Source of the DNA: Lachnospiraceae bacterium V9D3004
Lineage (GTDB): Bacteria; Bacillota; Clostridia; Lachnospirales; Lachnospiraceae
Reading direction: 5' to 3'
NCBI GenBank assembly: GCA_000621985.1
Contig: JHWW01000001.1
Location: forward strand, 496,001-560,000
Length of the DNA: 64,000 bases
The notes below the pieces were generated by a model. That model made no database searches, was not told the DNA's origin, and worked only from the letters and a program-made list of their open reading frames with translations. The translations under genes were made by a program, and so were the position numbers. Below are positions 34,937 to 43,887 of the stretch, one piece after another. Each line of letters starts with the position of its first letter. Positions within the stretch are counted from its first letter, which is position 1.

Positions 34937-36913
34937 ATGGGTAGGATAACCATATGCGAAGACAAACTTATCTTTGAACGAAGGGATGAGCTTACGGTGA
35001 TCGAACCGTACGGTCCCGACTGTCTCAGATGTCGTTCCACAAGGAACAGCAGAATATCTGACGAGGCATGGACTCTGTTGCCTCCTGTGGATGGAGCGGA
35101 GTGTGTAATTGAAGGTGACGAGAAGATCGCTACCATTAAGAACGGTATGATGTCTGCGAAGATCGAGAGTGGGGCGCCATGGTATGGTGGAATCATAACG
35201 TATTACAGGAATAACAAGATGATCCTTCATACGAAGTTTGAGGGAGATTATACCGGAAGAAATGTTCATACTGAAGGTGATCATTATCAGATAAAAGTAA
35301 TATTTGATTCTAATAAAGGTGAGCATATATATGGTCTTGGACAGGAACAGGAGGATCAGTTCGACAGGAAAGGAAGCACGGTTAATCTGCAGCATTACAA
35401 TACGAAGTCGGCTGTGCCCGTTGTTTATTCTTCTCTTGGTTACGGATTCATGTGGAATAATCCGGCGCCGGGAAGATGTGAGACTACCAATAATCATACC
35501 ATGTGGGTTGCCGACAGTGCATATCAGGCTGACTATCTGGTGTATGCAGGCAATACTCCGGCTGATGTAATGAAGATATATTGTGATCTTACAGGCTACG
35601 CACCGAAGTTTCCGGAGTGGGCGGCAGGTTTCTGGCAGAGCAAGCTTCGTTATGAGAGTCAGGACGATCTGCTTGAAGTTGCAAGGGAATATAAGAAGAG
35701 AGGGATTCCTCTTGCTGCAATCGTAATAGATTATTTTCACTGGACGGAACAGGGCGAGTGGAAGTTCGATCCCAAGTACTGGGCGGAGCCTGAGAAGATG
35801 TGTGAGGAATTAAAAGAGATGGGAATAGAGCCGGTCGTATCAATCTGGCCGACCATCAATCCGGCAAGTGAGAATTACGCATATATGAATGATGCCAACA
35901 TGCTTATCAGATCTGAGAACGGTCAGTTCGGACTGTTTGATTTCTATGGTCAGCAGACATTTATCGATGTGACCAATCCGAACACGAGGAAGCATGTCTG
36001 GAATATTGTTAAAGAGAATTATTACAAAAAGGGAATTAAGACTTTTTGGCTTGATGAAGCAGAGCCGGAGGTACATCCGCAACAGTATTCGAATCTTAAG
36101 CTGTATGCGGGAAACGGTGCACAGAGTGCAATGCTCTATCCCTACAGCTATTCTCAGATGTTTTATGAAGGACTCAAAGAAGAGGGAGAAGAGGAAAATA
36201 TACTGCTTACCCGTGCGGCATATCCGGGAATCCAGAAGTTCGGAGCACTTGTATGGAACGGGGATATAATGTCTACATTTGATGCGTTGAGAATGAGCGT
36301 TAAAACCGGACTTTCAATGGCAATGTGCGGAATACCGTGGTGGAACAGTGATATAGGAGGATTCTTTAACGGTAATATCGAGTCGGATTATTTTAAGGAA
36401 CTTATAGTAAGATGGATGCAGTTCGGTGTGTTCAGCCCTGTCATGCGTCTTCATGGTGTCAGGGTAAGAATGACGGGACAGGTGGACCGTCACCCGGAAG
36501 TCAAGGAAAAGAGCGGTGGCGATAATGAGATATGGAGTTTCGGTGAGCGTAATTATGAGATCATTAAGAATCTTGTTGAACTCAGAGAGAGACTAAAACC
36601 ATACATCTGTCGTAATATGGATATAACATCAAAGACCGGCGCTCCGATAATGAGACCTATGTTCTGGGATTATTATGAGGATGAGAACTGTTACACACTC
36701 GAGGATCAGTATATGTTCGGAGAAGACATATTATTTGCTCCGATCGTGGATGAGGGTTGCACAGACAGAAGCGTATATCTTCCTGCGGGCAGGTGGATAG
36801 ATGTGAATACGAAGGAAGTACTTAACGGCGGTTGTAAGATAGAGTATCATGCAGAGATTGATAAGTTTATTGCATTCGTAAAGGAAGGCAGTGAGGTTAT
36901 AGAAGCTTTTTAA
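34937..36913 (+). CDS. GH31 alpha-glycosidase, cytoplasmic
   Basis: The 658-residue GH31 enzyme has no signal peptide. The N-terminal beta-sandwich includes IYGLGQEQEDQFDRKG. The barrel carries nucleophile Asp373 in FWLDEAEPE and acid/base Asp443 in VWNGDIMST, with IPWWNSDIGGFF and VFSPVMRLHG at the substrate-binding end. GH31 members retain configuration and include alpha-glucosidases and alpha-xylosidases; the FWLDEAEPE form occurs in alpha-xylosidase-like branches, but specificity is not settled by sequence alone. GGAGG sits before the ATG. It would act on oligosaccharides taken up after external hydrolysis. The secreted GH-A-like enzyme follows 114 bases later. Confidence 0.93.
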   Translation: MGRITICEDKLIFERRDELTVIEPYGPDCLRCRSTRNSRISDEAWTLLPPVDGAECVIEGDEKIATIKNGMMSAKIESGAPWYGGIITYYRNNKMILHTKFEGDYTGRNVHTEGDHYQIKVIFDSNKGEHIYGLGQEQEDQFDRKGSTVNLQHYNTKSAVPVVYSSLGYGFMWNNPAPGRCETTNNHTMWVADSAYQADYLVYAGNTPADVMKIYCDLTGYAPKFPEWAAGFWQSKLRYESQDDLLEVAREYKKRGIPLAAIVIDYFHWTEQGEWKFDPKYWAEPEKMCEELKEMGIEPVVSIWPTINPASENYAYMNDANMLIRSENGQFGLFDFYGQQTFIDVTNPNTRKHVWNIVKENYYKKGIKTFWLDEAEPEVHPQQYSNLKLYAGNGAQSAMLYPYSYSQMFYEGLKEEGEEENILLTRAAYPGIQKFGALVWNGDIMSTFDALRMSVKTGLSMAMCGIPWWNSDIGGFFNGNIESDYFKELIVRWMQFGVFSPVMRLHGVRVRMTGQVDRHPEVKEKSGGDNEIWSFGERNYEIIKNLVELRERLKPYICRNMDITSKTGAPIMRPMFWDYYEDENCYTLEDQYMFGEDILFAPIVDEGCTDRSVYLPAGRWIDVNTKEVLNGGCKIEYHAEIDKFIAFVKEGSEVIEAF

Positions 36914-37027
36914 AGTGACTGCTATGACCTATCGCATAGCCAAGACTGTAGCAGGTTATACATAAGCTTAGTACAGCTATGAAAATATAATAGCATAAAT
37001 AATCAAAAATCTGGAGGAGCGATTACT

Positions 37028-40000
37028 ATGAAATGTAAAAAGGGTTTGATCAGTATCTTGTTGACAGCATCATTGACTCTTGGCTTGTTTGCAGGCATAA
37101 GCGTTAATGAAAAATATGCAGACGCGGAAGTTGTTGAAGGAAGCACTGCGACCATAACGGCAGACTGCAGTGACGTTGAGCGTGAAGTAATGCCGGGAAC
37201 TTTCGGTTACATTCTTACACCGAATTATGATGTTCCGGACAGCAGGATCAGTCTTCTCGGAAAAGTTCTCAACCGTGAATCTCTTCCGGTGCAGAACTTT
37301 CAGGCATGCGGTGACCTTGACGGCAATACATTCAAATACGAGTCGAGTGTGAAGGAGAGACATCTTGAGGCATTCAGACGCGGTAAAGAATGTAATGTTG
37401 ACTGGTATATGCTCATGGGGATGAACCCTTCATGGGCAACGGCAAGCGGCGGCCCGAGAGATACAGATCAGAATACTCCGCTCAAGACTCCCAAGCAGAT
37501 CGCTGATTTCAAGCAGTATCTGAAAGATATGTTTCAGTATCTGAGGGATAACGGAGCAATTCCGGATTATGCCGACCTTACCAATGAGTACTGGACCGGT
37601 ACGGAAGAGATATTCAAGGTTGTATGGGAAGCACTCAGGGAAGTATATCCGGAGTATATACCGGTTGTGGGACCGGGAGGAGTAGGTTATGACGGAATAC
37701 CGGATTTTTATATCCCGTTCTGTGATGAGAATGACATAACGGTTGAAGGTCCTTCCTGGCATGCTTTCTGGACAGGCGACAGATATGCATCATTTGATCG
37801 GCTTAAAAAATGGGTTGAAGGTGTTGCGGTGTATCAGAAGCAACATCCTAAGGCTAACGGCAAATGGATAATCTGGGAAGAGAATAATGCCGGAAGTACC
37901 GATGCAACAGACTGGACAAGAAGTCTGTCCAATATAATAAGAACAGGTGTATATTGCAATATCAAAGGTTGTCTTGAGTCGAATAACTGGAATGGAATGA
38001 GCGATCTTCTTACAACAAAAGAGAAAGCAGCAAATTCCGCAGTAAGACGTGATATGTGGTGGGTATATTATCTGTTCGGACAGCTTACGGGTAATTATGT
38101 TCATGTTGACACGATCGCTGACAGTAAGGCTGCTGACGATGCATTTACCGGAGTTGTGGCTGTAGATGATAAGGAAAAATGTATCAAGGTCGCAGTTGCC
38201 AGTCCCGAAGAGGACGGCGAGATCAAAGTTAAGCTTAACAATATTCCGTTTGAGATGACAGGTGTTGAGATCAATCTGTATAAGGTAGTTGACAGTGAAA
38301 ATGACGGACTTGCATGGCAGAGATCGATCACACCCGACAGCTATACGAACGGTAATATGGAATTTACAATTGAATCGGGCTCGGATGAAACATGGTATGC
38401 TATAGTCGAGAATTCGAATTATAAGCCGGAGTTTTTCGCTCAGAAAGCACCGGATGATGGCAATGTTGTTACTTCCAGACCGGAATTTTCATGGTCGGAA
38501 TCAACAGGTGCGTCGTCATATAATCTTACGGTATCGAAGAATAAGGATCTGTCCGATCCTGTGATCAATAAGACAGGAATTACGGGAACATCATATACAA
38601 GTGAGGTCGATCTTCAGGTTGGAAGTACATATTACTGGGGACTTACCGCTGTAAATGCAAACGGTTCCACCCCTAACAGCCACAATGTTGTATATAAGTT
38701 CCTTGTAGGCGATAATGCTGATGTCCCGGGACAGTTCGGACCATATCTTCCGTCAGTCGGAGCTAAGAATGAGCCGCTTGATACCGAGCTTACATGGTCA
38801 ACCGCATACAATGCCAATTCTTATCATGTGATCGTATCGGAGAAAGAGGATATGTCAGATCCCGTTATTGATGAGGATGGAATAAAGACAGTAAGAGGAA
38901 CAGGACAGTTCGGCAGCAATTCGCAGGGATATTATAAGATCAAAGCGGGTACGCTTGATTATGAAAAGAAATATTACTGGAAAGTATATGCAGCCAACAC
39001 GGCAGGTGAGCGTCCCATGAACGGAGTCGCACATTATTTCACAACCTGCGGATCGGGAACGGCGCCTCATGACTTTGGACTTGTATCTCCTGCAAATGAT
39101 GCGAAAGATGTAAAAGGACATGCTGTACTTGAGTGGAAGGAATCGGTCAACGCATTCTTCTATCAGCTTATAGTATCAGAGCATGAAGATCTTGCAGATC
39201 CTGTTATACAGAGAGATTATATGATATACAACAGGTATACATTGGAACAGAATGCTCTTGAACCCGGCAGAAAATATTACTGGACAGTAAAGGCATATAC
39301 GAAAGATCGAAAAGAAGTGACAGATGCATCTAACGGAATATGGTCATTTACAATGGCTGATGTTCCAAGCGCTCCGCTTCTGTATGCCGAGCAGCCCGAT
39401 GAAGATGAGGCAGGAGCTGTTACGGTATGGTATCATAAGAGCAATAATGCCGATTCGTATAACATATATTACGGAAAAGAACCCGGTGTATACACAAGAA
39501 AGATATCGGGAGTTACTTATGATGGATATTCAATATCGGGACTTAAGGGCGGACAGCCGTATTATATTGCAATGACGGCAGTCAATTCGGCCGGAGAAAG
39601 TGATATATGGAATGAGAGAATGGTTGTTCCGGGCGGTTTGACACCGAATTGGACCGAGATGGGAGAAGAAGGAGAATACATAGCACCTCCTAAGAAAGAT
39701 GATACCCAAAATGCGGGTAACAATTCAGGCAATCCAGGCAATACGGTCAATCAGACAGGTAATCCTGTAAATGTGCAGACAACTGCCACAACGGGAACTA
39801 CGCCGGATGCTGTTTCGTCGGCTACTGTCACAAAGCCTGCAAAGCCGGTAATAAAATCCGTAAAGAGTCCTAAGAAAAAGACAGTCAAAGTATCATGGAA
39901 AAAGGTTAAGGGCGCTGACGGCTACCGTGTTATGGTCGCTACGGACAAGAAGTTTGGAAAGGGTAAGAAAACAAAGATAATTGCCAAAGGAAAGACAGTA

Positions 40001-40126
40001 ACGACAACCATAAAGGGCCTTAAGTCAAAGAAAACATATTATGTTAAAGTATGTGCATTCAAAAAATCCGGAAGCAATAAAATATTCGGAAAATACAGCA
40101 AGGTTAAAACCGTAAAAATCAAGTAA
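37028..40126 (+). CDS. Secreted GH-A clan-like glycosidase with Fn3-type repeats
   Basis: The 1032-residue protein has a signal peptide (ISILLTASLTLGLFAGISV). Its TIM-barrel domain (about 50-350) has acid/base candidate Glu187 in LTNEYWTG and nucleophile candidate Glu284 or Glu285 in WIIWEENNAG. The barrel resembles GH39/GH30-type enzymes, but I cannot fix the family. A small beta domain (about 355-460) is followed by three similar Fn3-like repeats with STYYWGLTAVNANG-type ends, then another Fn3-like domain and an Asn/Thr/Pro linker. The tail is a basic Fn3-like module ending SKVKTVKIK. GGAGGAG precedes the ATG. A strong terminator follows at 40156. Confidence 0.85.
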   Translation: MKCKKGLISILLTASLTLGLFAGISVNEKYADAEVVEGSTATITADCSDVEREVMPGTFGYILTPNYDVPDSRISLLGKVLNRESLPVQNFQACGDLDGNTFKYESSVKERHLEAFRRGKECNVDWYMLMGMNPSWATASGGPRDTDQNTPLKTPKQIADFKQYLKDMFQYLRDNGAIPDYADLTNEYWTGTEEIFKVVWEALREVYPEYIPVVGPGGVGYDGIPDFYIPFCDENDITVEGPSWHAFWTGDRYASFDRLKKWVEGVAVYQKQHPKANGKWIIWEENNAGSTDATDWTRSLSNIIRTGVYCNIKGCLESNNWNGMSDLLTTKEKAANSAVRRDMWWVYYLFGQLTGNYVHVDTIADSKAADDAFTGVVAVDDKEKCIKVAVASPEEDGEIKVKLNNIPFEMTGVEINLYKVVDSENDGLAWQRSITPDSYTNGNMEFTIESGSDETWYAIVENSNYKPEFFAQKAPDDGNVVTSRPEFSWSESTGASSYNLTVSKNKDLSDPVINKTGITGTSYTSEVDLQVGSTYYWGLTAVNANGSTPNSHNVVYKFLVGDNADVPGQFGPYLPSVGAKNEPLDTELTWSTAYNANSYHVIVSEKEDMSDPVIDEDGIKTVRGTGQFGSNSQGYYKIKAGTLDYEKKYYWKVYAANTAGERPMNGVAHYFTTCGSGTAPHDFGLVSPANDAKDVKGHAVLEWKESVNAFFYQLIVSEHEDLADPVIQRDYMIYNRYTLEQNALEPGRKYYWTVKAYTKDRKEVTDASNGIWSFTMADVPSAPLLYAEQPDEDEAGAVTVWYHKSNNADSYNIYYGKEPGVYTRKISGVTYDGYSISGLKGGQPYYIAMTAVNSAGESDIWNERMVVPGGLTPNWTEMGEEGEYIAPPKKDDTQNAGNNSGNPGNTVNQTGNPVNVQTTATTGTTPDAVSSATVTKPAKPVIKSVKSPKKKTVKVSWKKVKGADGYRVMVATDKKFGKGKKTKIIAKGKTVTTTIKGLKSKKTYYVKVCAFKKSGSNKIFGKYSKVKTVKIK

Positions 40127-40155
40127 TAATATATAATGGGTTGCAGTGTGGAAAG

Positions 40156-40189
40156 AACTGCCTGTCTTTACCGGGACAGGCAGTTTTTT
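40156..40189 (+). terminator. Rho-independent terminator
   Basis: AACTGCCTGTC (40156-40166) pairs perfectly with GACAGGCAGTT (40175-40185) around an 8-base loop and runs into six T. It ends the GH-A-like transcript. Confidence 0.92.
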
Positions 40190-40202
40190 CTTATTGGAAC
40201 AG

Positions 40203-40231
40203 TTGCCTTACAGCCTGTATCGTGGTACAAT
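40203..40231 (+). promoter_or_regulatory. Promoter of the purine permease gene
   Basis: TTGCCT at 40203-40208, 17-base spacer, TACAAT at 40226-40231. The implied 5' leader is about 100 bases. Confidence 0.6.
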
Positions 40232-40255
40232 TAATCCGTCACTATTTGGTATGCG

Positions 40256-40313
40256 GTACACATGAATATTCATACGAATATATGGCGTGAATGTGTACTG
40301 TTTAGCAGACTAT
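40256..40313 (+). promoter_or_regulatory. Structured leader of the purine permease, weakly purine-riboswitch-like
   Basis: GTACACAT (40256-40263) can pair with ATGTGTAC, with a second inner stem ATTCA/TGAAT. Elements in order resemble parts of a purine aptamer: ATATGG, then TGTGTAC (UNNNUAC form), then a very short CTG-TTTAG-CAG stem and ACTATA. The P3 arm is much too short for the classic fold. It may be a variant riboswitch or only a hairpin. Confidence 0.3.
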
Positions 40314-40337
40314 ATAAGATGAAAAGGAGAAGGAAAC

Positions 40338-41768
40338 GTGGAAAAACTATTTGGACTCAAAAAAAATGGTACCACAGTGCGTACCGAGATCATTGCGGGG
40401 CTTACAACATTCATGACAATGGCGTATATCATTGCGCTTAACCCGAACATTCTTACGAACTTTCACAGTTCGGGAACACCGGAGTTGTGGAATGGTATAT
40501 TCCTTGCAACCTGTATTGCATCGGCAATAGGAATGTTTGTTATGGCATTTTTTGCCAACAAACCGTTTGCACTTGCTCCCGGAATGGGACTTAATTCATT
40601 CTTTGCAGTTGTAGTTGGCAATATTGCAGCAATAACATGTGTAGACTATGACAATGCATTTCAGGCAGCACTATGTATCATCCTGATAGAAGGTGTAATC
40701 TTCTTTATATTATCGGTGCTTAATGTTCGTGAGAAGATCGTTGAATCGATTCCTCTCGGAGTTCGCCTCGGAATATCACCGGCTATCGGACTTATGCTCC
40801 TTAATATCGGTTTTGGTTCAAATGCGCAGGTATTCGGTGGTGAAGAAGGTACACCGTTTACCGTAATGGCAAATTTCTTCGGAGCTCTTACTCCGAGCCA
40901 GCTTAAAGATCAGATGGGTGAAAGCTATGAAACCATGGTACTTACCGTAGTAACGATGTTTATCGGTCTTTTTGTGATAATAATCCTTGCACATAAAGGT
41001 ATTAAAGCATCCGTACTTTTGGGAATGCTTGCCGCAAGCGTTGTATACTGGGCAGGAGAGGCAATCTTCTTTGGCAATAATCCTTTTGCTTCTCTTGAAG
41101 ATGCATCATTTGTACCGGCATTCGGCGACATGGCAGACACTACTTTATTCAAGTTTGATTTCAGTACATTTTTTGATATAGGAATATTCACGGCTGTAAC
41201 ACTAATAATCACATTCTGCATCATCGATATGTTCGATACGATAGGAACACTTGTCGGAACTGCATCACGTGCGGGAATGATCGATGACAAGGGTAATATG
41301 CCTAATATGAAAGAAGCTCTTATATCCGACTCGGTTGCTACGATCGCAGGTTCTGTTTCCGGTACTTCAACAGTAACAACATTCGTTGAGTCGGCATCGG
41401 GAGTTGCAGCGGGCGGACGTACGGGACTTACCGCACTTACAACAGGTGTTCTGTTCTTAGCATGTACATTTATCGCGCCTGTCGCTGCGATCATTCCTTC
41501 GGCAGCTACATCATCAGCACTTATATATGTCGGAATCCTTATGATGAGCGGACTTAAGAAGATTGATTTTGACGATATATCACAGCTTGTGCCTGTAGTT
41601 CTTATGCTCATTTCAATGCCGATATCAAGCTCCATCGGACACGGTATCGGACTTGGACTTATATCATATACGATCATCAAGTTATTCACAGGCAAAGCAA
41701 AGGAAGTATCAATACTTACGTATGCTATTTCACTGTTGTTCCTTGTGAAGTTCTTCCTGATCGTATAA
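40338..41768 (+). CDS. Hypoxanthine/guanine permease, AzgA/PbuG type (NCS2 superfamily)
   Basis: The 476-residue membrane protein has about 13 helices. Signatures are EIIAGLTTFMTMAYIIALNP at the N-terminus, PFALAPGMGLNSFFA, SPAIGLMLLNIGFG, DMFDTIGTLVGTA and SGTSTVTTFVESASGVAAGGR, all characteristic of the AzgA-like purine permeases. It imports hypoxanthine, guanine or adenine with protons. The start codon is GTG at 40338, preceded by AAAGGAGAAGG. The leader is structured and may sense a purine. It is unlike its glycosidase neighbours in function; the next gene starts 40 bases later without a visible terminator. Confidence 0.95.
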   Translation: MEKLFGLKKNGTTVRTEIIAGLTTFMTMAYIIALNPNILTNFHSSGTPELWNGIFLATCIASAIGMFVMAFFANKPFALAPGMGLNSFFAVVVGNIAAITCVDYDNAFQAALCIILIEGVIFFILSVLNVREKIVESIPLGVRLGISPAIGLMLLNIGFGSNAQVFGGEEGTPFTVMANFFGALTPSQLKDQMGESYETMVLTVVTMFIGLFVIIILAHKGIKASVLLGMLAASVVYWAGEAIFFGNNPFASLEDASFVPAFGDMADTTLFKFDFSTFFDIGIFTAVTLIITFCIIDMFDTIGTLVGTASRAGMIDDKGNMPNMKEALISDSVATIAGSVSGTSTVTTFVESASGVAAGGRTGLTALTTGVLFLACTFIAPVAAIIPSAATSSALIYVGILMMSGLKKIDFDDISQLVPVVLMLISMPISSSIGHGIGLGLISYTIIKLFTGKAKEVSILTYAISLLFLVKFFLIV

Positions 41769-41808
41769 AGATTATTACCAGACATATGTGATACGGAGGA
41801 TTCATAAG

Positions 41809-43740
41809 ATGAGAAAGATCAATACAATTAAGAAATGTCTTGCGGCAGCGCTTGTACTCACTATGACATTATCGCCTGTAAGCGGCGTGACGGTATACGG
41901 TGCTGACGGAACGCTTTCTGACAAAGAGGCAGCTAAGGAAGCAGCTGAGAATGCATCATTTCCTCATATGGATGACATAAGGGGCAACATCACGTTCCCT
42001 CAGGATGTGACAGTCAGGGGAAATGACAAGAATATAATGCTTATATGGAAATCGGCTGATACATCGATAATATCCGATACCGATGATGGTGATAAGGCAG
42101 CCGGAATTGTTAACAGACCGGAGCATAATACGATAGTTCCGCTGACTGTTACGGCAATATGCGGCAATGAAACAGCGACTGCCGTACATAATGTTATTGT
42201 AAAGGCTGCACCGAAAAATGAAGAGAAGACATCATATATCTTCGCTCATTTCACCGGAACGGAAGGATATAAGGAGGCTGAGCAGATATATTTTGCAACT
42301 AGCCAGGACGGAAGTAAATGGAAGGATATGACTGCAGACAAGAATCCTGTACTTACTTCGGATGTGGGCGAAAAAGGTGTCAGGGATCCGTATCTGATCC
42401 GTTCGCCCGAAGGCGACAGATTCTTCCTTATCGCAACCGATCTCAGTATATTTTACAGAGGAGGATGGTTCAGGACAAATGAACAGAGAGAGGGCAGCAC
42501 GAACCTGGTAGTATGGGAATCGTACGACCTTGTTAACTGGACCGAACCACGTCTTATCAATGTCGCAGGAAAGATTGAAGATGCTGGATGCGCATGGGCG
42601 CCGGAGGCTATCTATGATGCCGATACGGGTAATTACGTTATATACTGGTCAACCAATTCAAGTGATAATGAACTTGATAACCCCATGAATCTTTTCTATA
42701 CGACAACAAGAGATTTCTATACATTTACAGATCCTGTCAGATGGATCGACAGAGCTCATGAAGTTATCGATACAACAATGATCTACGATGAGACTTCAGG
42801 TTATTACTATCGTGCTTCAAAAGATGAACAGATAACCATAGACCGTTGCAAGTCCATCTACGGAGAATGGGAGACCATAGGAACGTTATCGGGAATATTC
42901 GGTAATAATAATTACAGCAGTACATTCCTTGAGGGTCCGGAATTCTTCGAATACTGCGAAGATGATTGGATCAAAGATTCGTCAGGCAAATATGTAAAGA
43001 CATGGGGACTTATGTGCGATCAGTATCAGCAGGGAAGAGGATATCTGCCATTCCGTACAACCAATCTCGGTGAAATGAGTACGGATTGCTGGTCACCTGC
43101 AAGTGATGTCAATTTCGGTGCTCTTAAGAAGCGTCATGGAACAATACTTCCGATAACCGACAGAGAATATAACCGCGTAATGAAGCAGTTCGGTTATGAG
43201 TATTCGGGAGAATATGAGCTTATTGAAAATAATGAGCCTGCTGTTACACTTGCACCGACAGCCACACCTGTACCTTCCGGACAGGAAAACGGCCAGATTC
43301 AGCCTACACCTGTAGTACAACCTTCAGCATCGCCTGCTCCACAGGTTTCGCAGGTTCCTTCCGGTACATCTGCCGGTACGACGGATTCCGGTAATGCCAA
43401 GGCAGATGATAAAGCCACAGTAAAGTCTGTAACTAAGGGAAAGATTATATACTCGATACTTAATAAGAACAAGAAGACAGCATTAGTGTCGGGTGTGTCT
43501 TCAAAGAATATCAAGTCAGCCGTTATTCTTGACAAAGTAACTATAGACGGTGTTAAGTACAAAGTTACCGCAGTTAAGAAGAATGCATTTAAGAACTGTA
43601 AGAAGCTTGCTAAAGTTACGGTAAAAGCAAAAGGAATAACTTCTGTCGGCAAGAATGCTTTCAAGGGAACGGCTAAGAAGCTTGCATTTAGTTTCCCTGC
43701 TTCCTGTAAGAACAGGTATAAGAAGATATTCAAGAAATAG
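41809..43740 (+). CDS. Secreted GH43 glycosidase with N-terminal Ig-like and C-terminal BspA-type module
   Basis: The 643-residue protein has a signal peptide (CLAAALVLTMTLSPVSGVTVYG) and a Big_4-like Ig domain (about 45-140). The GH43 domain has Asp193 in KGVRDPYLI, GCAWAPEAIYD mid-domain and acid Glu375 in LEGPEFFEY. A Pro-rich linker and a basic tail with BspA-like leucine repeats (KKNAFKNCKKL, GKNAFKGTAKKL) follow. The combination suggests an extracellular arabinosidase/xylosidase. CGGAGG precedes ATG 41809; the frame is open upstream, but that start is better placed for the signal peptide. A 9-bp hairpin follows it at 43799. Confidence 0.92.
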   Translation: MRKINTIKKCLAAALVLTMTLSPVSGVTVYGADGTLSDKEAAKEAAENASFPHMDDIRGNITFPQDVTVRGNDKNIMLIWKSADTSIISDTDDGDKAAGIVNRPEHNTIVPLTVTAICGNETATAVHNVIVKAAPKNEEKTSYIFAHFTGTEGYKEAEQIYFATSQDGSKWKDMTADKNPVLTSDVGEKGVRDPYLIRSPEGDRFFLIATDLSIFYRGGWFRTNEQREGSTNLVVWESYDLVNWTEPRLINVAGKIEDAGCAWAPEAIYDADTGNYVIYWSTNSSDNELDNPMNLFYTTTRDFYTFTDPVRWIDRAHEVIDTTMIYDETSGYYYRASKDEQITIDRCKSIYGEWETIGTLSGIFGNNNYSSTFLEGPEFFEYCEDDWIKDSSGKYVKTWGLMCDQYQQGRGYLPFRTTNLGEMSTDCWSPASDVNFGALKKRHGTILPITDREYNRVMKQFGYEYSGEYELIENNEPAVTLAPTATPVPSGQENGQIQPTPVVQPSASPAPQVSQVPSGTSAGTTDSGNAKADDKATVKSVTKGKIIYSILNKNKKTALVSGVSSKNIKSAVILDKVTIDGVKYKVTAVKKNAFKNCKKLAKVTVKAKGITSVGKNAFKGTAKKLAFSFPASCKNRYKKIFKK

Positions 43741-43798
43741 ATAGCTGTTATTTAAGAGTCCCGCATTTTCATATGCCGGATATATACAGACAGTCATT

Positions 43799-43847
43799 AA
43801 CTGCCCCATGGTCAGAATCCGCAGGAAGGTTTTGATAATGGGGCAGT
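43799..43847. other. Long-loop hairpin between GH43 and DUF4038 genes
   Basis: ACTGCCCCA (about 43800-43808) pairs with TGGGGCAGT (43839-43847) around a 30-base loop. No T-run follows, so terminator function is doubtful. Confidence 0.4.
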
Positions 43848-43887
43848 AATTGAAAGAACAATATGAAAATCTGAGAGAGGATTGACC

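Noticed and set aside
40925-41785. 286-codon minus-strand frame opposite the purine permease
   Set aside because: The + strand frame matches a known permease throughout; the reverse frame has no recognisable domain.
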